From the NCBI GenBank assembly GCA_037043455.1, contig JAWPHD010011008.1, positions 1-64,000 on the forward strand: a stretch of DNA of 64,000 bases. Reading direction: 5' to 3'. The notes beneath the pieces were generated by a model. The model had not been told where the DNA came from. It made no database searches and saw nothing but the letters and a program-made list of their open reading frames with translations. Origin of the DNA: Cyrtodaria siliqua. Taxonomy: Eukaryota > Mollusca > Bivalvia > Adapedonta > Hiatellidae. The position numbers and the translations under genes were made by a program. Shown here piece by piece: positions 11,225 to 22,666 of this stretch; the first letter of the stretch is position 1; each line of letters opens with the position of its first letter.

Positions 11225-12150
11225 TAAAACTCGTATATCTGTAATAATAGATACCGGATTTTATTGAATTATACACTATCTAAAAGATTAAACATTCAGC
11301 TAGAATTCTGTCGCTGGTCATTATATGTTTTTTTTATACGACAATATTTTTTTTATAACAGGTTGACTTTATCCTTTATCAGATTATCAGAACTCCACAA
11401 TCTTCAATAACACCTTACGATAGGCCATTAATGTGTACTGTTTCTCAATAAACACAGGTGGTATAGAAACGTCAGTGTGATGAAATATCAGACGGAGAAT
11501 ACTGTGAAATTAAACTCGTATAACGTTTTTAATACATATCGGATTTTATTGAATTTTACACTATCTAAAAGATAAATCATTACAGGCGTTCACGATTGAG
11601 CATGGAATTAAGTTCATACTGACGCAATGTCATCGCCTGCTCAACTGCGCCCCCTTACTCGCTGGGTGAATGTAAACACGAATGTGAAAATAAATCTCGA
11701 TTTGAATCCGGCGGAGATGTGCTTTAGGCATATAAACCAGCTAGCATTACTGTAGAATTGCTCGAGAGATATACATGTAACTTGAATATGCTATTTTGAA
11801 AGTAGTAAGTTCCATCATCTGCTTGGGAAGCCCGAAGTTATTTTTACAATCCACAGAATCTAGATCTATATAATAGCGAAAAGGTGAATTGTACTCAGTG
11901 TGATGTTATGATATCGATTTTTGTCACGTGAGACTTGTAGGCAAGTGGGAGGTGTCAACTAGTTTCAATTCAATGAGTACTTCCATTTTTTTGGACGGCT
12001 TCATAGGTTGTTTATATGTCTCACGCGTCAAACATCCATTGACGCAATCGATGTAATTCCATGCTCAATCGGGAACGACTGTACTATACTTTTGTCGCTG
12101 GTCGTACTATGTATTTTATGACAATAAAGAAATTCATATCAGGGATAAAA
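11225..12150. repeat. Direct repeat pair, second copy split by a MITE
   Basis: Copy one (about 11225-11370) and copy two (about 11512-11583 continuing at 12084-12150) share AACTCGTATA, CGGATTTTATTGAAT, ACACTATCTAAAAGAT and TGTCGCTGGTC. The second copy is continuous only if 11583-12083 is removed, giving an internal record of the empty site. Confidence 0.7.
11583..12081. mobile_element. Tc1/mariner-type MITE, 499 bp
   Basis: Terminal inverted repeats of about 28 bp start CAGGCGTTCACGATTGAGC on the left and, read from the right, CAGTCGTTCCCGATTGAGC; both continue ATGGAATTA with two mismatches in total. The element is flanked by TA on each side (11581-11582 and 12082-12083), the target duplication of the Tc1/mariner superfamily. 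No transposase frame is present, so it is non-autonomous. It interrupts the direct repeat described above. Confidence 0.85.
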
Positions 12151-12440
12151 AGGTACTGTTGTCCGTAGACTAGTTTTCCCTAATAAAACACGCTGGAAAA
12201 ATATATTATAATGGCTGTAATACATTGGCATATGATTTACCACTGAGCTGTTAACAAATTACTTCAAGGAATATATTTACATACTTTTTACGAACTTTAA
12301 ATAGACACATGAAAAACATATATTTTCTTATACTTATCCCCGGACACGTTGACGCCATTCCTAAATAGACTTAATGTCCTGTAACAGTGTATGTACTGAT
12401 TGGCGCCGTAATTTGGCTGTACAGTTTGCGATGGATAAGA

Positions 12441-12920
12441 CTATCCATCCACGTACAGCCCCACTGAACTACAATAGTAATTCTTAAAGCTGAATGTGTT
12501 CTTGGAGTAGTCTACCATATAAGCAGCACCGGCTACTAGTCCCACGATGAGTATGTTTGGTATTAGTCCTTCTTGAAACATGTCGTCTCCACTGTTGCTG
12601 TACTGTCCGGCGGCAATGGATGTCGTCTTGATCTCCGACCATGGATAGGAGTAAATAGCTGGACTGTCTTGAATAAGCTTTTCGTGGGCTATTAAGACCG
12701 CGCCATTGAGTCTTTGGACACAAAGCTTAAAACGTGCGTCCACGATCTGTACTTTAAAGTTCGGTTGTAACGAGTCGTTAATCAGTCTGAAAGTGTCCTG
12801 ACTTGGCCATGGTTTGATCCCTACATTTACGCTGTTTAGTATTAGTTTCGATTGTTGAAACAAATCCATGAGCAATGGTCCCTCCAAATCCACGATTTTA
12901 CTACCCAGTGTGTTATAGTA
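12441..12920 (-). pseudogene. Fragment of a Polinton/Maverick-type capsid-like protein gene
   Basis: An open frame of about 150 codons begins after an in-frame TAA near 12920 and ends at a stop by 12441. The deduced protein contains the blocks DLFQQSKLILNSVNV, AHEKLIQ and a C-terminal NYYCSSVGLYVDG. From memory these resemble proteins annotated as F54H12.2-like, a family I associate with Polinton/Maverick or related dsDNA elements of animals; that assignment is inference and was not tested. The family protein is considerably longer, so both ends are missing. A reverse transcriptase remnant lies immediately beyond on the opposite strand, so this is probably transposon debris. Confidence 0.5.
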
Positions 12921-12947
12921 CCTTTAAAATAATCCATTGGTACTACC

Positions 12948-14160
12948 TGACTTACTGCCGTTAAAGATCACGTTAAACTATATTGTGATAAAACTTAAGA
13001 AAACTATGGGATTAATTTATTTTGGTCTATAAAACATTCAGGAGACGTTCTTGATAATATTTTCAATAAAGGTAAAGTTTCATCAATAAGCACTTATGAC
13101 TTCTCTACACTATATACAACCTTACCACATCATCTTAATAAAGACAAGCTAATTTCTCTTATTCAAAAAACATTCGCTAGAGAAATACTTAATTTTTGGC
13201 ATGCAATAATATTAAAGCGTTTTTCACTAACGGCAGTTTAGACAATTATACTATGTGGACTTGCTATGAAGTTTGTGAAGCACTCCTCTTCCTATTAGAT
13301 AATATTATCGTCATGTTGAGTCGTTCACCAGATACCCAGGCAGATGTTATTTAAGCTTTTAATGACACCTCTCGGTATCTGGACGACATATTGAACATTG
13401 ACAACCCTTTCATTCCAACTATGGTTAATAATATTTATCCTAAAGAACTTCAGCTTAATAAAGCTAATATATCTGATAATAACGCTTCTTTTCTTGATTT
13501 AGATCTCTCTATTGAAAATGGTGAAATAATTAGCAAAATATATGACAAGAGAGATGATTTTAATTTTAACATTGTTAATTACCCCCATTTGGATGGGGAT
13601 GTTCCCCGAGCAACTTCTTATGGGGTGTATGTGTCTCAACTTATTCGTTTTTCAAGAGCTTGTACTCGAGTTGAGGACTTTAATATTCGTTATCTTTGGA
13701 TAACTAAAAAGTTACTCGATCAGGGATACCGTTACCATAAACTTCGTAAAACCTTTCCAAAATGTTACTATCGTAACCCGATCTCTTTCCAAATATAAAA
13801 GTAATTTTAGGACTCTTCTGCGACAAGGACTATCACAACCTGACTTCTATGGTGATGTGATTTATAAACGTCGTAAGATTCTTGGTCGTTATCACTTTCA
13901 TACTATCTTTGTTAAACTTGTTAAAAAGTTTATCAAAAGAGGTTATGACCCTATCATTTTGCAACGTACTGCATGCTTAGTGGTGGACCCTTTTACAGTT
14001 CGCAACTATGCTTTCCTCTTTAATTGTATGATGACCGGACAGGCTGTGGACCCTATGATGACGCCTACGATCTTTCTTGTCGTGCCCTTAATGGTTTATT
14101 CTCTTGTTGCTCTGGCTTCTGCCAAGTCACTGAGTACCTTCATTGTGGCTTTCTAGGCTA
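12948..14160 (+). pseudogene. Frameshifted reverse transcriptase (retroelement, copy 1)
   Basis: Conceptual translation in shifting frames gives an RT finger/palm block (TYDFSTLYTTLPHHL, near 13100-13145) and the catalytic YLDD motif at 13376-13387, then blocks DLDLSIENGEIISKIYDKRD (about 13500-13555) and YGVYVSQLIRFSRA (about 13620-13660). A second open segment from 13857 covers the C-terminal part (RTACLVVDPFTVRNYAFLF). At least two frameshifts and an in-frame TAA before YLDD make it non-functional. It resembles a reverse transcriptase family widespread in molluscs and cnidarians; whether it is Penelope-like or another class I cannot decide. Related copies are at 49360-49660, 54690-55290 and, tail only, 63700-63895. 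Confidence 0.75.
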
Positions 14161-14410
14161 TTGTTTATTTTGTATTATATTTACACGAGCATATTTGTGT
14201 TTTACTTATATTGCCTATTGATGCTGCCTTGTTGGTTAGAGATTAGATCATGGCGGGGATTTCTTTATTTACACTGTCTTGTTTTAATGTGATGACAGCA
14301 GCGTAAGTGTGAGGTTTGGTGCACCCTAGAACCGGTTTAAGCCCCCAGTGGCCTACTTTGCCACTGACCGTTCCAAGGCGGTAGCCCTATTGTCAACCCT
14401 TTTGTGTTTG
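14160..14410 (+). mobile_element. 3' tail of the RT element
   Basis: This non-coding tail contains TGAGGTTTGGTGCACCCTAG and GACCGTTCCAAGGCGGTAGC, both shared with 55940-56140; the first also occurs at 63860. Its repeated association with RT remnants marks it as the 3' untranslated region of the element. From 14410 to 15080 the sequence is T-rich with no recognisable gene. Confidence 0.7.
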
Positions 14411-15264
14411 TGATGTCGTTTGCTTTTATTATTACTTTTGCCTTCTTCTTTGTCTGTTTGCGTGTTTGTTTCTGTGTTTTGTGGTTGACTGTCCTCCTTG
14501 AATGCTACTTTCCCTGTCCGATATTTTTATATTTCTGTCAACATCTCCCGTATCTTTGTAAAACAACTGTCTAGTCAGTATGTTCCGTTGAAGGTTTTCG
14601 TTCGTTTTCAAGATAGTTTCGATATAAGCTTTGTAATGATAATTCGTTCAATTATGAGACTTCAATTATCGGGAATCCAAGAATCGTATCCCTTTGGCCA
14701 ATGTAACCAACGTTCGTGTACTTCCCATTGTTTATTTCGTACATATTTTTTTAACACTTTTTCTATGTGATATTCCGTGGTATCATCAACGTTCACGGCT
14801 TGTAATTCGGATTCATATAACGTACCATCTATATTTTCTTCACCTAACCAGTCTCCTTAAGCGTAAATGGGAAGACCTTTTCGTTTACAACCCGGTCCAT
14901 TTTTGTGAGTATTCTCTATCAAATACGTTTCTCGTAATTGTGACTATTTGGCCGATTTTATATTTGTATCTTCTTTGTATTTTCATAGGTTTGTGTCTGA
15001 GTAGATATTGCTGTAATCTGCTCTCTCCTTCGCTCTTTTTACTAATGGATACCGGTTTATCACCCAAACTCCGATGAGCCAACTTGTCAAATCTTGTGTT
15101 GAAAATGTTGACTTGAGAATATTTCTAAACCATAAACGTCATACTTATTTATAGAAAACAAACGCCATGTCTATTTATAGAAAAACGAGTCATAACATAT
15201 CAAATCTTGTGTTTCCATGTTCCATTGTTCACGTTCTCTATAGCGGTCGGAGGTCAATTCACCG

Positions 15265-15510
15265 TGGCAATACCTTTTGTTCGAACATCCAATCATTAAT
15301 CCTCTTTGGGGTTTTTATACAAAAAAAATCAGACAAACTGTCTCTATAATGTGCACAGATTAAGCCTAAATGTCAACCATTTGTTCGAAAATCCTGGCGC
15401 TAATCTCTTTGCGGTTTTTCATACAAAATACATATTCTGTCACACACTGTGGATTAAGCCTAAATGTCGATACCCTTTGTTCGAACATCCTGTCACTTAT
15501 CTCCTCTACC
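15265..15510. repeat. ~105-bp tandem repeat, about 2.5 copies
   Basis: CTTTGTTCGAACATCC, CACT/CATTAATC, TTTTTATACAAA and GATTAAGCCTAAATGTC recur in order about every 105 bp. Diverged repeats of TTTATAGAAAA(C/A) lie just upstream (15150-15185). Confidence 0.7.
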
Positions 15511-15711
15511 ACAATACATCCATTCATATGCAAATGAGGCTGTGCAATGCGTGACCTTTATACCACGTGCGTTTCTATTTTTAGAAAGCAAAATGGCGCC
15601 CGTTTGTTTACAGCTCAAAAGACCCCAATACTACTATAATTAGAATGGAACAAAAAGCATAGAAAAGCAAACACTTCAAAATTTAAAAGATAAATATAGA
15701 AAAAAATATAA

Positions 15712-15860
15712 TGGAAGACAAGCCGGGTCAAGTAGAATATGAGCCAGTTTGTGATGATTTATGGATACCAAAAAACGCCAAGTCAATAAGCGGAAAAGAT
15801 TGCTGGCTGAAATGGATTATTATCAGCAAAGGCTGAATATAAAGAGGGAAGAGCTACACT
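15712..15860 (+). pseudogene. Short possible coding fragment
   Basis: Two overlapping frames each look protein-like in part: an ATG-initiated frame starting MEDKPGQVEYEPV, and, one frame over, a charged helical segment (RKRLLAEMDYYQQRLNIKRE) ending in a stop near 15860. The pattern would fit one frameshift in a small gene or in the C-terminal coiled coil of a transposon-encoded DNA-binding protein. No family is recognised. From 15870 to 16330 nothing else is seen. Confidence 0.25.
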
Positions 15861-16339
15861 AAATACAAGATAGCAGAATGTAGAAAAATAAAATATTCCA
15901 TGATAAAATACGATATGTACAGCGATGTTGAAGACTACTGTGCGGTTCCGTCTGACTTTGCTTGATGATTTTCAAATACTTTATTTACAAAAGGAGAGGG
16001 TAGATTACAATAATCTAACCTATCGTAGAGAAAAAATATTATGTCTGTTTAATTGATTAACCAGATTGATGACTAGTATAGATATTTAGCGTATCAGGAT
16101 AGTTTCCCCCAATCAATCAAGCAGTTTATATAGTTGTAGGAACGTCTGGTAGCAAGTATGCCATCATCATTTGACGTTTGTATCTTGCATTAAGGACGCT
16201 GGAGACAACTTGATAATTGCTTGTTTACCAGTTGCTAGGGGAAACAGAACTGGTACGCTCAGTATCTATACTATTACTGTTTCGACTTGGCTTCCGCTTA
16301 ATGCTTAGCTCAGTTTGTCATTTCTAAAGAAAAATTACC

Positions 16340-16830
16340 TTTGGCAAGAATCTAGGGTGCCGCCATGTTAGTATGACTTTGTCGTCCGTCAATCCGTCGG
16401 TCCGTCTGTCAGTCAGTCACGAAAACTTAACGTTGGCTCATTTTTTTCTTCACAAAAGCTTAACGTTGGCTATAACTTTCTAATTTCTTGATATTTCTGC
16501 ATCAGACTTTCAGTATATACTCATCATGACAACATCGTCATGACATACTAAAATATAAAGGTCAAGGTCAAACTGAAGGTCATTATATTGGTTAAATGCT
16601 CTTTTTCTTATTCCTCTTCAAAAACACTTAACGTTGGCTATAACTTTCTCATTTCTTGATATTTCTTCATCAATCTTTCAATATATACTCATCATGACAA
16701 CATCCACATGACCATACTAAAATACAAAGGTAATTAATTTTGTCAAGGTCATTTATCTGGGTCCAAAACACCTTGTGATACTGACAAAGCCCTGACAGGC
16801 GACACAGGTGTTCTCGGAACACCCGTCTAG
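16340..16830. repeat. Dispersed repeat with internal duplication
   Basis: CTTAACGTTGGCTATAACTT, TTTCTTGATATTTCT and ATATACTCATCATGACAACA occur twice about 170 bp apart, preceded by a CCGTC-rich patch (16382-16415) and followed by CAGGTGTTCTCGGAACACC, a short palindrome. A comparable CCGTCG-rich patch sits in the 3.5 kb unit near 3180-3220. It has the look of an ancient dispersed element and has no coding frame. Confidence 0.55.
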
Positions 16831-17061
16831 CAATAAATAGTAACTCGTTCTGTTGAAATGTTTATTGTGTCGTGCTATCTCGCATAAAATATGTTTAGTG
16901 TAGTATGCATTTAAGTTGGTTTGAGTGATTGTTGCTCCTCAAATAAATAGTTCAATCATTAGCAGAACATTCCAGCCCAATGTAAATCGAGTGTCTGCAA
17001 TAAAGTGTGCAGCAACAGGAAAAAAAGGTTACATACTTTATAAACTGAGATGTAAATAGGG

Positions 17062-17312
17062 CCAGGCTCCATATTCTCGAAACTTTTGAGTCGAAATCTC
17101 AGACTCAAGCTCAGCTGGGCTGATAATTTTAAATCCCTGAGCTCAGCTATAACCAAATTAAAATCTTACTTAACGGTCATGGAATGACCTGAAACTTTAC
17201 ACAAATTGAGATAATCATCAATTACAACTGAAAAAAGTTACAGCTAAAAGAAATATATGAATTTTGAGCTTGAGCATAAGATTTTATCTGAGCAAGTTTC
17301 GAGAATATGGAA
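17062..17312. mobile_element. MITE-like element with imperfect inverted ends
   Basis: CTCCATATTCTCGAAACTTT near 17067 is mirrored by AAGTTTCGAGAATATGGA at 17294-17311. The interior also carries inverted CTCAAGCTCAGCTGG-type motifs. It has no coding capacity and no clear target duplication. Confidence 0.6.
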
Positions 17313-17524
17313 TGTTAACTATGACCTTTTGTGTTGGTGTGCCATGAAACGAATTTTAATGCTAGAGGATAGCGAACTATATGTACTTTTTTTTTATTTT
17401 AAGCCACGATGGTCATCTTTGATTTCGTAGGAAATTGAATTTCAGGTATTGAATCTTCGATCACTATATATCTCAAATAGATACCATAAAGCTCCCCATC
17501 ACTGCTTAATTGCGGTACAAGCTC

Positions 17525-17835
17525 CTTATTTACGCGTTGACCGCGGCGTGTTCGCCACGCATGCGGGAGGTCCTAGGTTCAAAACCCAGGCCGGGTAATA
17601 CCAAAGACTTCATAAAAATGGTACTAGTCGCTCCAATGCTTGACGTTCAGCATATAAAGGGTAGTTTTGAGACTATTCTGCCCGGTGTCAGTGTAATGTG
17701 ACTGGGTGGGGTACCATGTTATGTGTCTACGGCGTGGTATTCCAGAGTTTTCAGCACTCTAAAGTTGAAGATCAGTATCACTGCTAGAAGTAGACACCGT
17801 TGAAACCGACGTTAAGCCCCAAACATACATTTACA
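17525..17835 (+). mobile_element. tRNA-derived SINE, family B copy 1
   Basis: A B-box-like AGGTTCAAAACCC at about 17574 follows a CGCCACGCATGCGGGAGGTC block. The body has CAAAGACTTCAT, GGTACTAGT, CGACTGGGTGGGGTA-like and AGTAGACACC segments and ends GTTAAGCCCCAAACATACAT. The body matches 21120-21450 over its length, which defines a SINE family with a shared core. The frame at 17510-17701 is a by-product. Confidence 0.75.
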
Positions 17836-18177
17836 CACTGCAGCAACATGTCCATTTGATTTACCTCCCTTATACAAATAACAATCCACCTCTGGTATTG
17901 TGACTATTGTCTCCTGTGGACTAGACTTCTTCACTGTGCACGACTGTTCCGTTTGCCAACATTTTGACCTCTGTCAACGTCTCAAAAAATATAGTCTCCG
18001 ATCACATGATAAGTTGTCACATGACGATAGATAAATATCAAAATGGCGAAGATCAACAACGCGACCTGGCACCACTATTGATACGTGGGGGGTTGTGAGA
18101 GTCGGGATTGGGTGGAGTTGGGTGTGGGGCGGGGTGGAGTTGGCATTGCTGATTGAGTGGTAAACAATTGAACAAAA

Positions 18178-18275
18178 GTACAAACCTAAATACATAAAAA
18201 AATAGGTTTTGAAAATGCGTGTTTCGCATTTTCAAAACCTATTTTTTTATGTATTTATGTTTGTACTTTTATTTT
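18178..18275. repeat. Near-perfect 43-bp-arm palindrome
   Basis: The sequence from about AGTACAAAC at 18177 through AAAATGCG is followed by TGTTT and then its almost exact reverse complement (CGCATTTTCAAAACC onward to GTTTGTACTTTTATTTT). The arms differ at about one position, so a very stable cruciform is possible. No element termini or genes are recognised. Confidence 0.85.
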
Positions 18276-18597
18276 AGGTAAGCTGTTTAGAGCTATGACT
18301 TTTTGGAAAGTGCTGGTAAGCACAAAATCTACTATCTTATGTTTATTGCATTTAATTGAATAAGCTTTATTCTGGAATACATATAAACTATTTTTGTTAG
18401 AACTATTCATTGCTCATGCTTCCAGAATTTATATTACAGACATATAAAATTACTGCTGTCAAACATGCTATCAAGATACAATTATTATCATACCTAGGAG
18501 TAGAACATTATTATATTTTCGTTCTAATCATTTTTCTTCTATTGTGTACAAATATAATGTTGTAAAAACATGTGAAATAAAATATGTTTATACCATA

Positions 18598-18780
18598 TAT
18601 GACGGTCGATTTTTTTTGTGGTCGAGGCAGACTACCCACATTTCCTGGGTAGAACCAATACTGCACACCTTCCGCCATCAGCAAGAATCGACGACACTTC
18701 CTCACTTATAACAAGTCGAGCTCCTAGTGGGATTCGAACCCGCAGCGGTGAGAGGCGAGCAGATTCTGAATGGTATTGTT
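18598..18780 (-). mobile_element. tRNA-derived SINE, family A (reverse orientation)
   Basis: Read on the minus strand it has a B-box GCGGGTTCGAATCCCAC at 18728-18745, then a body with TCGATTCTTGC, TGGTTCTACCCAGGAAATGT and a tail GACCGTCATATA. The tail region matches the SINE at 35200-35480 and the fragment at 28578-28635. Box A is not clear, so the 5' end is uncertain. Confidence 0.7.
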
Positions 18781-19221
18781 GTGATAAATCGTGTGGCCAT
18801 ATTTCATGTTATAAAATGCACATGTTCATTAATTATTCCCTTTTCGCAATACGAATACATCCAACGATTGTCAGTGTTCTAGCCCATTGAAAACAACTAT
18901 TTATTATATACTTCCCAATGAAACAGTGGGTTAGAATAAACCTTATATTCCCATTGTTTATATTTTCACAGTGAGAATATAAGAACTTATATTTTCACTG
19001 CCGGAAAAAATGGAACTACTTTTTTTCTACATTTGCTTATAACAGTCATAAGTCGTGGTAAAGTTTAGAACTAAATTCTAGACTATGCACACTAAATATA
19101 TGTAAATCGCCTCACACGCTGGCTTACTATATTTATCCGCGAATACGTTAAAGGGGACGAAACGTATTTTCTGTTTGAAACAGTTTGGTAGTGTTGCATG
19201 ATAAAAAGTATATAATAAATA

Positions 19222-19354
19222 GAATATTTGTTGGTTTGACGTGAATATAGGATTTATTTTCATCTCGAAGTGAGAAAAAGCACTCGTGAAAATATAAGTT
19301 TTCTCACTTCTCGATGAATATAAATCCTATATTCACTCCAAACCAACAAATATC
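19222..19354. repeat. Inverted repeat, ~55-bp arms
   Basis: Left arm ATATTTGTTGGTTTG...GAAGTGAGAAA is mirrored by TTTCTCACTTCTCG...CAAACCAACAAATAT. Similar GTGAGAATATAAG motifs lie upstream at 18960-19005, suggesting a larger decayed element. From 18790 to 20930 no gene is recognised; a GGGGTGGGGGTGG patch lies at 20503-20530. Confidence 0.75.
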
Positions 19355-20939
19355 ATATGAGAAATATGTATGTCGTAAATGTGTGAATAGTGTGCCTTTG
19401 GAACCTCATTTTCTGTGTTTGTCCACTTCCGTGTCATTCTCACCTGTAACAGCTGTCCCCTAGTCGATTTACCAAGAATATCATTGTAATACTCTGGCAA
19501 ACGAGCATGTTTACGTGACTATCATCTTAATAAGTGTCTAACTGTTAACATTGATGTCATTTATAGCTCCGAGTCATATACTGAAAACACACAAACATGA
19601 CAACATTATTAGACCAACACAATTAGTATATGCACGGACCCAATTATAGGTTTATATTAGATTTGTATTGGGATATATGCACGAGTTATTTTGCGTATTA
19701 ATATTGGGCGACTTTAGGAGCGCAATATTTATGCCCAAAAGAACGATATAAATCTAATAACCTTTTTATTGCATACACATTTTTTAAATTAGAGAGAATA
19801 AAATAGGTTGTAACATTTAATTTTCACCAAAAACATTTATTTCAAACATATTGTAATTACACATAATGGAAATTTTCACAATGAAATCAACAGTGTTTAC
19901 ATCACTTTACATACTTTCTGAAACGTGCACCAGTCACGAACAAGTATACATTACACACCCAATATGACTTTACTACACGTCAATATGGACGAAAATATTG
20001 ACGTTTCCTGTTACATTGAAAGTAAACGGAGCTTGTAAATGCGTATGTTTATACTATAGGTCTGTGGTATATGGTCATGTATCGCATATTCATTCTTTGC
20101 GGTCTTTATTTTTATCACTGAATTATGCTTGCTGATGTTTTCAGATCGGAACAGGTCTCTTTTGAGGAACATGGCCAAACAAGAGTTTGCAGCGTTTTGT
20201 AAGCGTTTTAAATACGCCAGTAATATTTTCGCGTTAGCGCTTTATGGTAAATTTGCCACTCGCTATCGAATCATTTATTTCATATTACATTATTTTCCCG
20301 TCATTTAATATAGTACCAATAATAATGTGCTTTGAGCGATAGATAATGATATCGATATACTGATAACGATAAAAAAAAAGTGCAAGAGAGACAACTGCCG
20401 TCAGTGCATTTTCAGACATTGGAAAAGCCAAATTCGATAGAGGCACGTTAGAAGCGTGCGCAGGAGCTAGCTTCCTTGGAAAATGAAGATTTTCTTCGAA
20501 ATTATGGGGGTGGGGGTGGTGGGGGTGGCGGGTGGTGAGTTCCAGCAGAGAGAATCAATTGAAGGTTAACATATATATTTATCCTCACGGGTCGTAAGTC
20601 CCATTAGATTATATTCTGAATAAACTGAAATCAGTTTATATTGTACATAATCTGGTTGAAACTGGTACGGTCTGCTAATGAATCATCGATATAAATATGA
20701 AATAAATGTCACTATTTCTAGAACATGATATGTTTGACATTATGTTGTGATCGGAGTATTTTTTATGACACAATTATGCACATATCTGCAGCGTATGACT
20801 GTCGAAATCATACCAATGTATTTTTGTACGGAAGGATATGGTCAACGTTTCAATATGTTGATGTAAACATTGTATTCGCTTATAAAAAGTGCTATGGAGG
20901 GGACATACAAGTTATATATGTAAGCATGTAATATAACGA

Positions 20940-21065
20940 TCAATCGATCAATCGACCAATCTGTCTGTCTGGCAAGCTGTCTGCCTGCCTACTGTCGTCT
21001 GCCTGCCTGACCTCCGCCTGCCTGCCGCTGCCTGCTGCATGCTGCCTGCCGCCAGTCTGCCGGCG
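20940..21065. repeat. Simple-sequence tract (ATCGATCA and CTGCCTGC)
   Basis: A short AATCGATC run is followed by about 110 bp of degenerate TGTCTGCCTGCC repeats. It abuts the truncated SINE to the right. Confidence 0.8.
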
Positions 21066-21119
21066 CGCGTTGGTGGCTTTGTGGAAGCACCGCGTTGGTG
21101 GCTTTGTGGAAGAGCATAC

Positions 21120-21450
21120 GCCACGCGTGAGAGAGGTCTTGGGTTCAATACCCGTGACTTTGTGGAAAAGCGTACGTGTTCAATACCCGCCCGGTCATTG
21201 CAAAGACTTCATTAAAACGTTAAACGGTACTAGTAGCTCCATTCCTTTTCGCTCAGACTATAAAAGATAATGCTAGGACTGGTTGGCCTGGTGTCAATAA
21301 TGCGACTGCGTGGGGTATTATGTCATGTGTCTAGAGCGTAATATTCCAGTTAGGCAACGCGATAAAGTTGGGCATTGAGCTCACAGCTACAAGTAGACAT
21401 CATCTTGACATGACTGGAAGATCGTTAAAAGCGATGGTAAACCGCATGCA
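21120..21450 (+). mobile_element. tRNA-derived SINE, family B copy 2
   Basis: It shares GTTCAATACCCG (B-box region), CAAAGACTTCAT, GGTACTAGTAGCTCCAT, a GGCCTGGTGTCA core, CGACTGCGTGGGGTA and AGTAGACATC with the copy at 17525-17835. Its 5' region is partly duplicated: GTTCAATACCCG occurs twice, and GTGGCTTTGTGGAAG is also repeated at 21070-21115. Confidence 0.7.
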
Positions 21451-22525
21451 TGCATACTGTCCTTTATGGTCCGCCACATCGTTATTACGCATTAAAATTA
21501 AATTTTAACTATGTGGTTTATTACAACATTAAATATCTTATAATTGTTGATGAAGTTTGGCGTAGATTATATTAAAACAACTTAAGATTGAATTATATTT
21601 CTAATAAGTACATACGCCACATACGCCACTTGTCATTATAAGGGCAATATATATGCCCACCACACTCGCACCCCACCTTCAACCATGCTCCTACGCACTC
21701 ATTGTTTCTATAATGAATTATCCAAGTATGTCGTCATTGTTTCCCCGTCTTTGTCGCCTTAATCGATCAGAGACTTCGTTGGATTACCTTTTTAACCTTC
21801 CTTTATATATATACCCTATATGTAATTCTGCTTTTTAATCCCAAATGTTGCCGTAGTGAGTTCAAATTATCTCCCTTTAATATATTTACTGAATTCACAG
21901 TATCCCCAAGATCCGGCACCTTTCATTGTCGCTGTCTTAATATGGCTGTGTGTGGTTGAATGCACTCATATGAGATATGATTGTATATGTGTATGGTGTT
22001 TATGTTAATTGTGCCTCCAGACGAGTGTGTTATGATGTAGAGATACAGTTTATCACCGTGTGTTGCATCACCTTTTTTAGGAAGTGAATGCATACGTTTG
22101 ATTTCTGTGTCTATCGCCATAGCTAGGCGCCCTGCCGTAGTTCGTCTGGTTGTCTGTCCTTGATAGTTCGCAAATATACATTAACACTTATCTTGGTAAA
22201 GAACTGTATATTTTTACAAAGGCGTTTATAATTTTGCAAGTTTGCAAATCGCTAATTAGTAGATGTGCACGTGTGATTTAATACATCATCGGTAGCGACA
22301 TATAATTGACTATGATATTCATCTTTAGCGTTTTAAGGATGTTTTCGTTTTCATTCCGTCATTTACAGACAGCACAATTTAAAGAGGCTATACCCATGTC
22401 TATAACTATATTATATACAATTTACTCGATCATAAAGAGACTATGAAAAAGGTGGAAGGCAATTGTTTACCCCTCATGTAATTTACCTGTTATTGTTAAA
22501 AAAACACAACGTCGACTTAAAAGCT

Positions 22526-22666
22526 CCCGGTTTCTGGTTCCTTATTCGAAACGAATTGGGAACCAGGAACTGGAATTGGGAACCGGGAGCTAGGAACTGG
22601 TTCCTAGCTACCACTTCCTGGGAACTAGGTTCCTGTTCCCAATTTGATTCGAATAAGGAACCGGGA
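22526..22666. repeat. Compound palindrome of TTCC/GGAA motifs
   Basis: Outer arms CCCGGTTTCTGGTTCCTTAT and ATAAGGAACCGGGA are inverted around repeated GGGAACC/GGTTCCC motifs. At the centre is the perfect palindrome AGCTAGGAAC-TG-GTTCCTAGCT (22588-22609). The frame running through it is meaningless. From 21460 to 22520 and from 22740 to 23210 no gene is seen. Confidence 0.75.

Noticed and set aside
14694..15077. Hydrophobic 127-residue plus-strand protein
   Set aside because: T-rich sequence naturally encodes Phe/Leu/Ile/Tyr; no start context, homologous motif or neighbour supports it.
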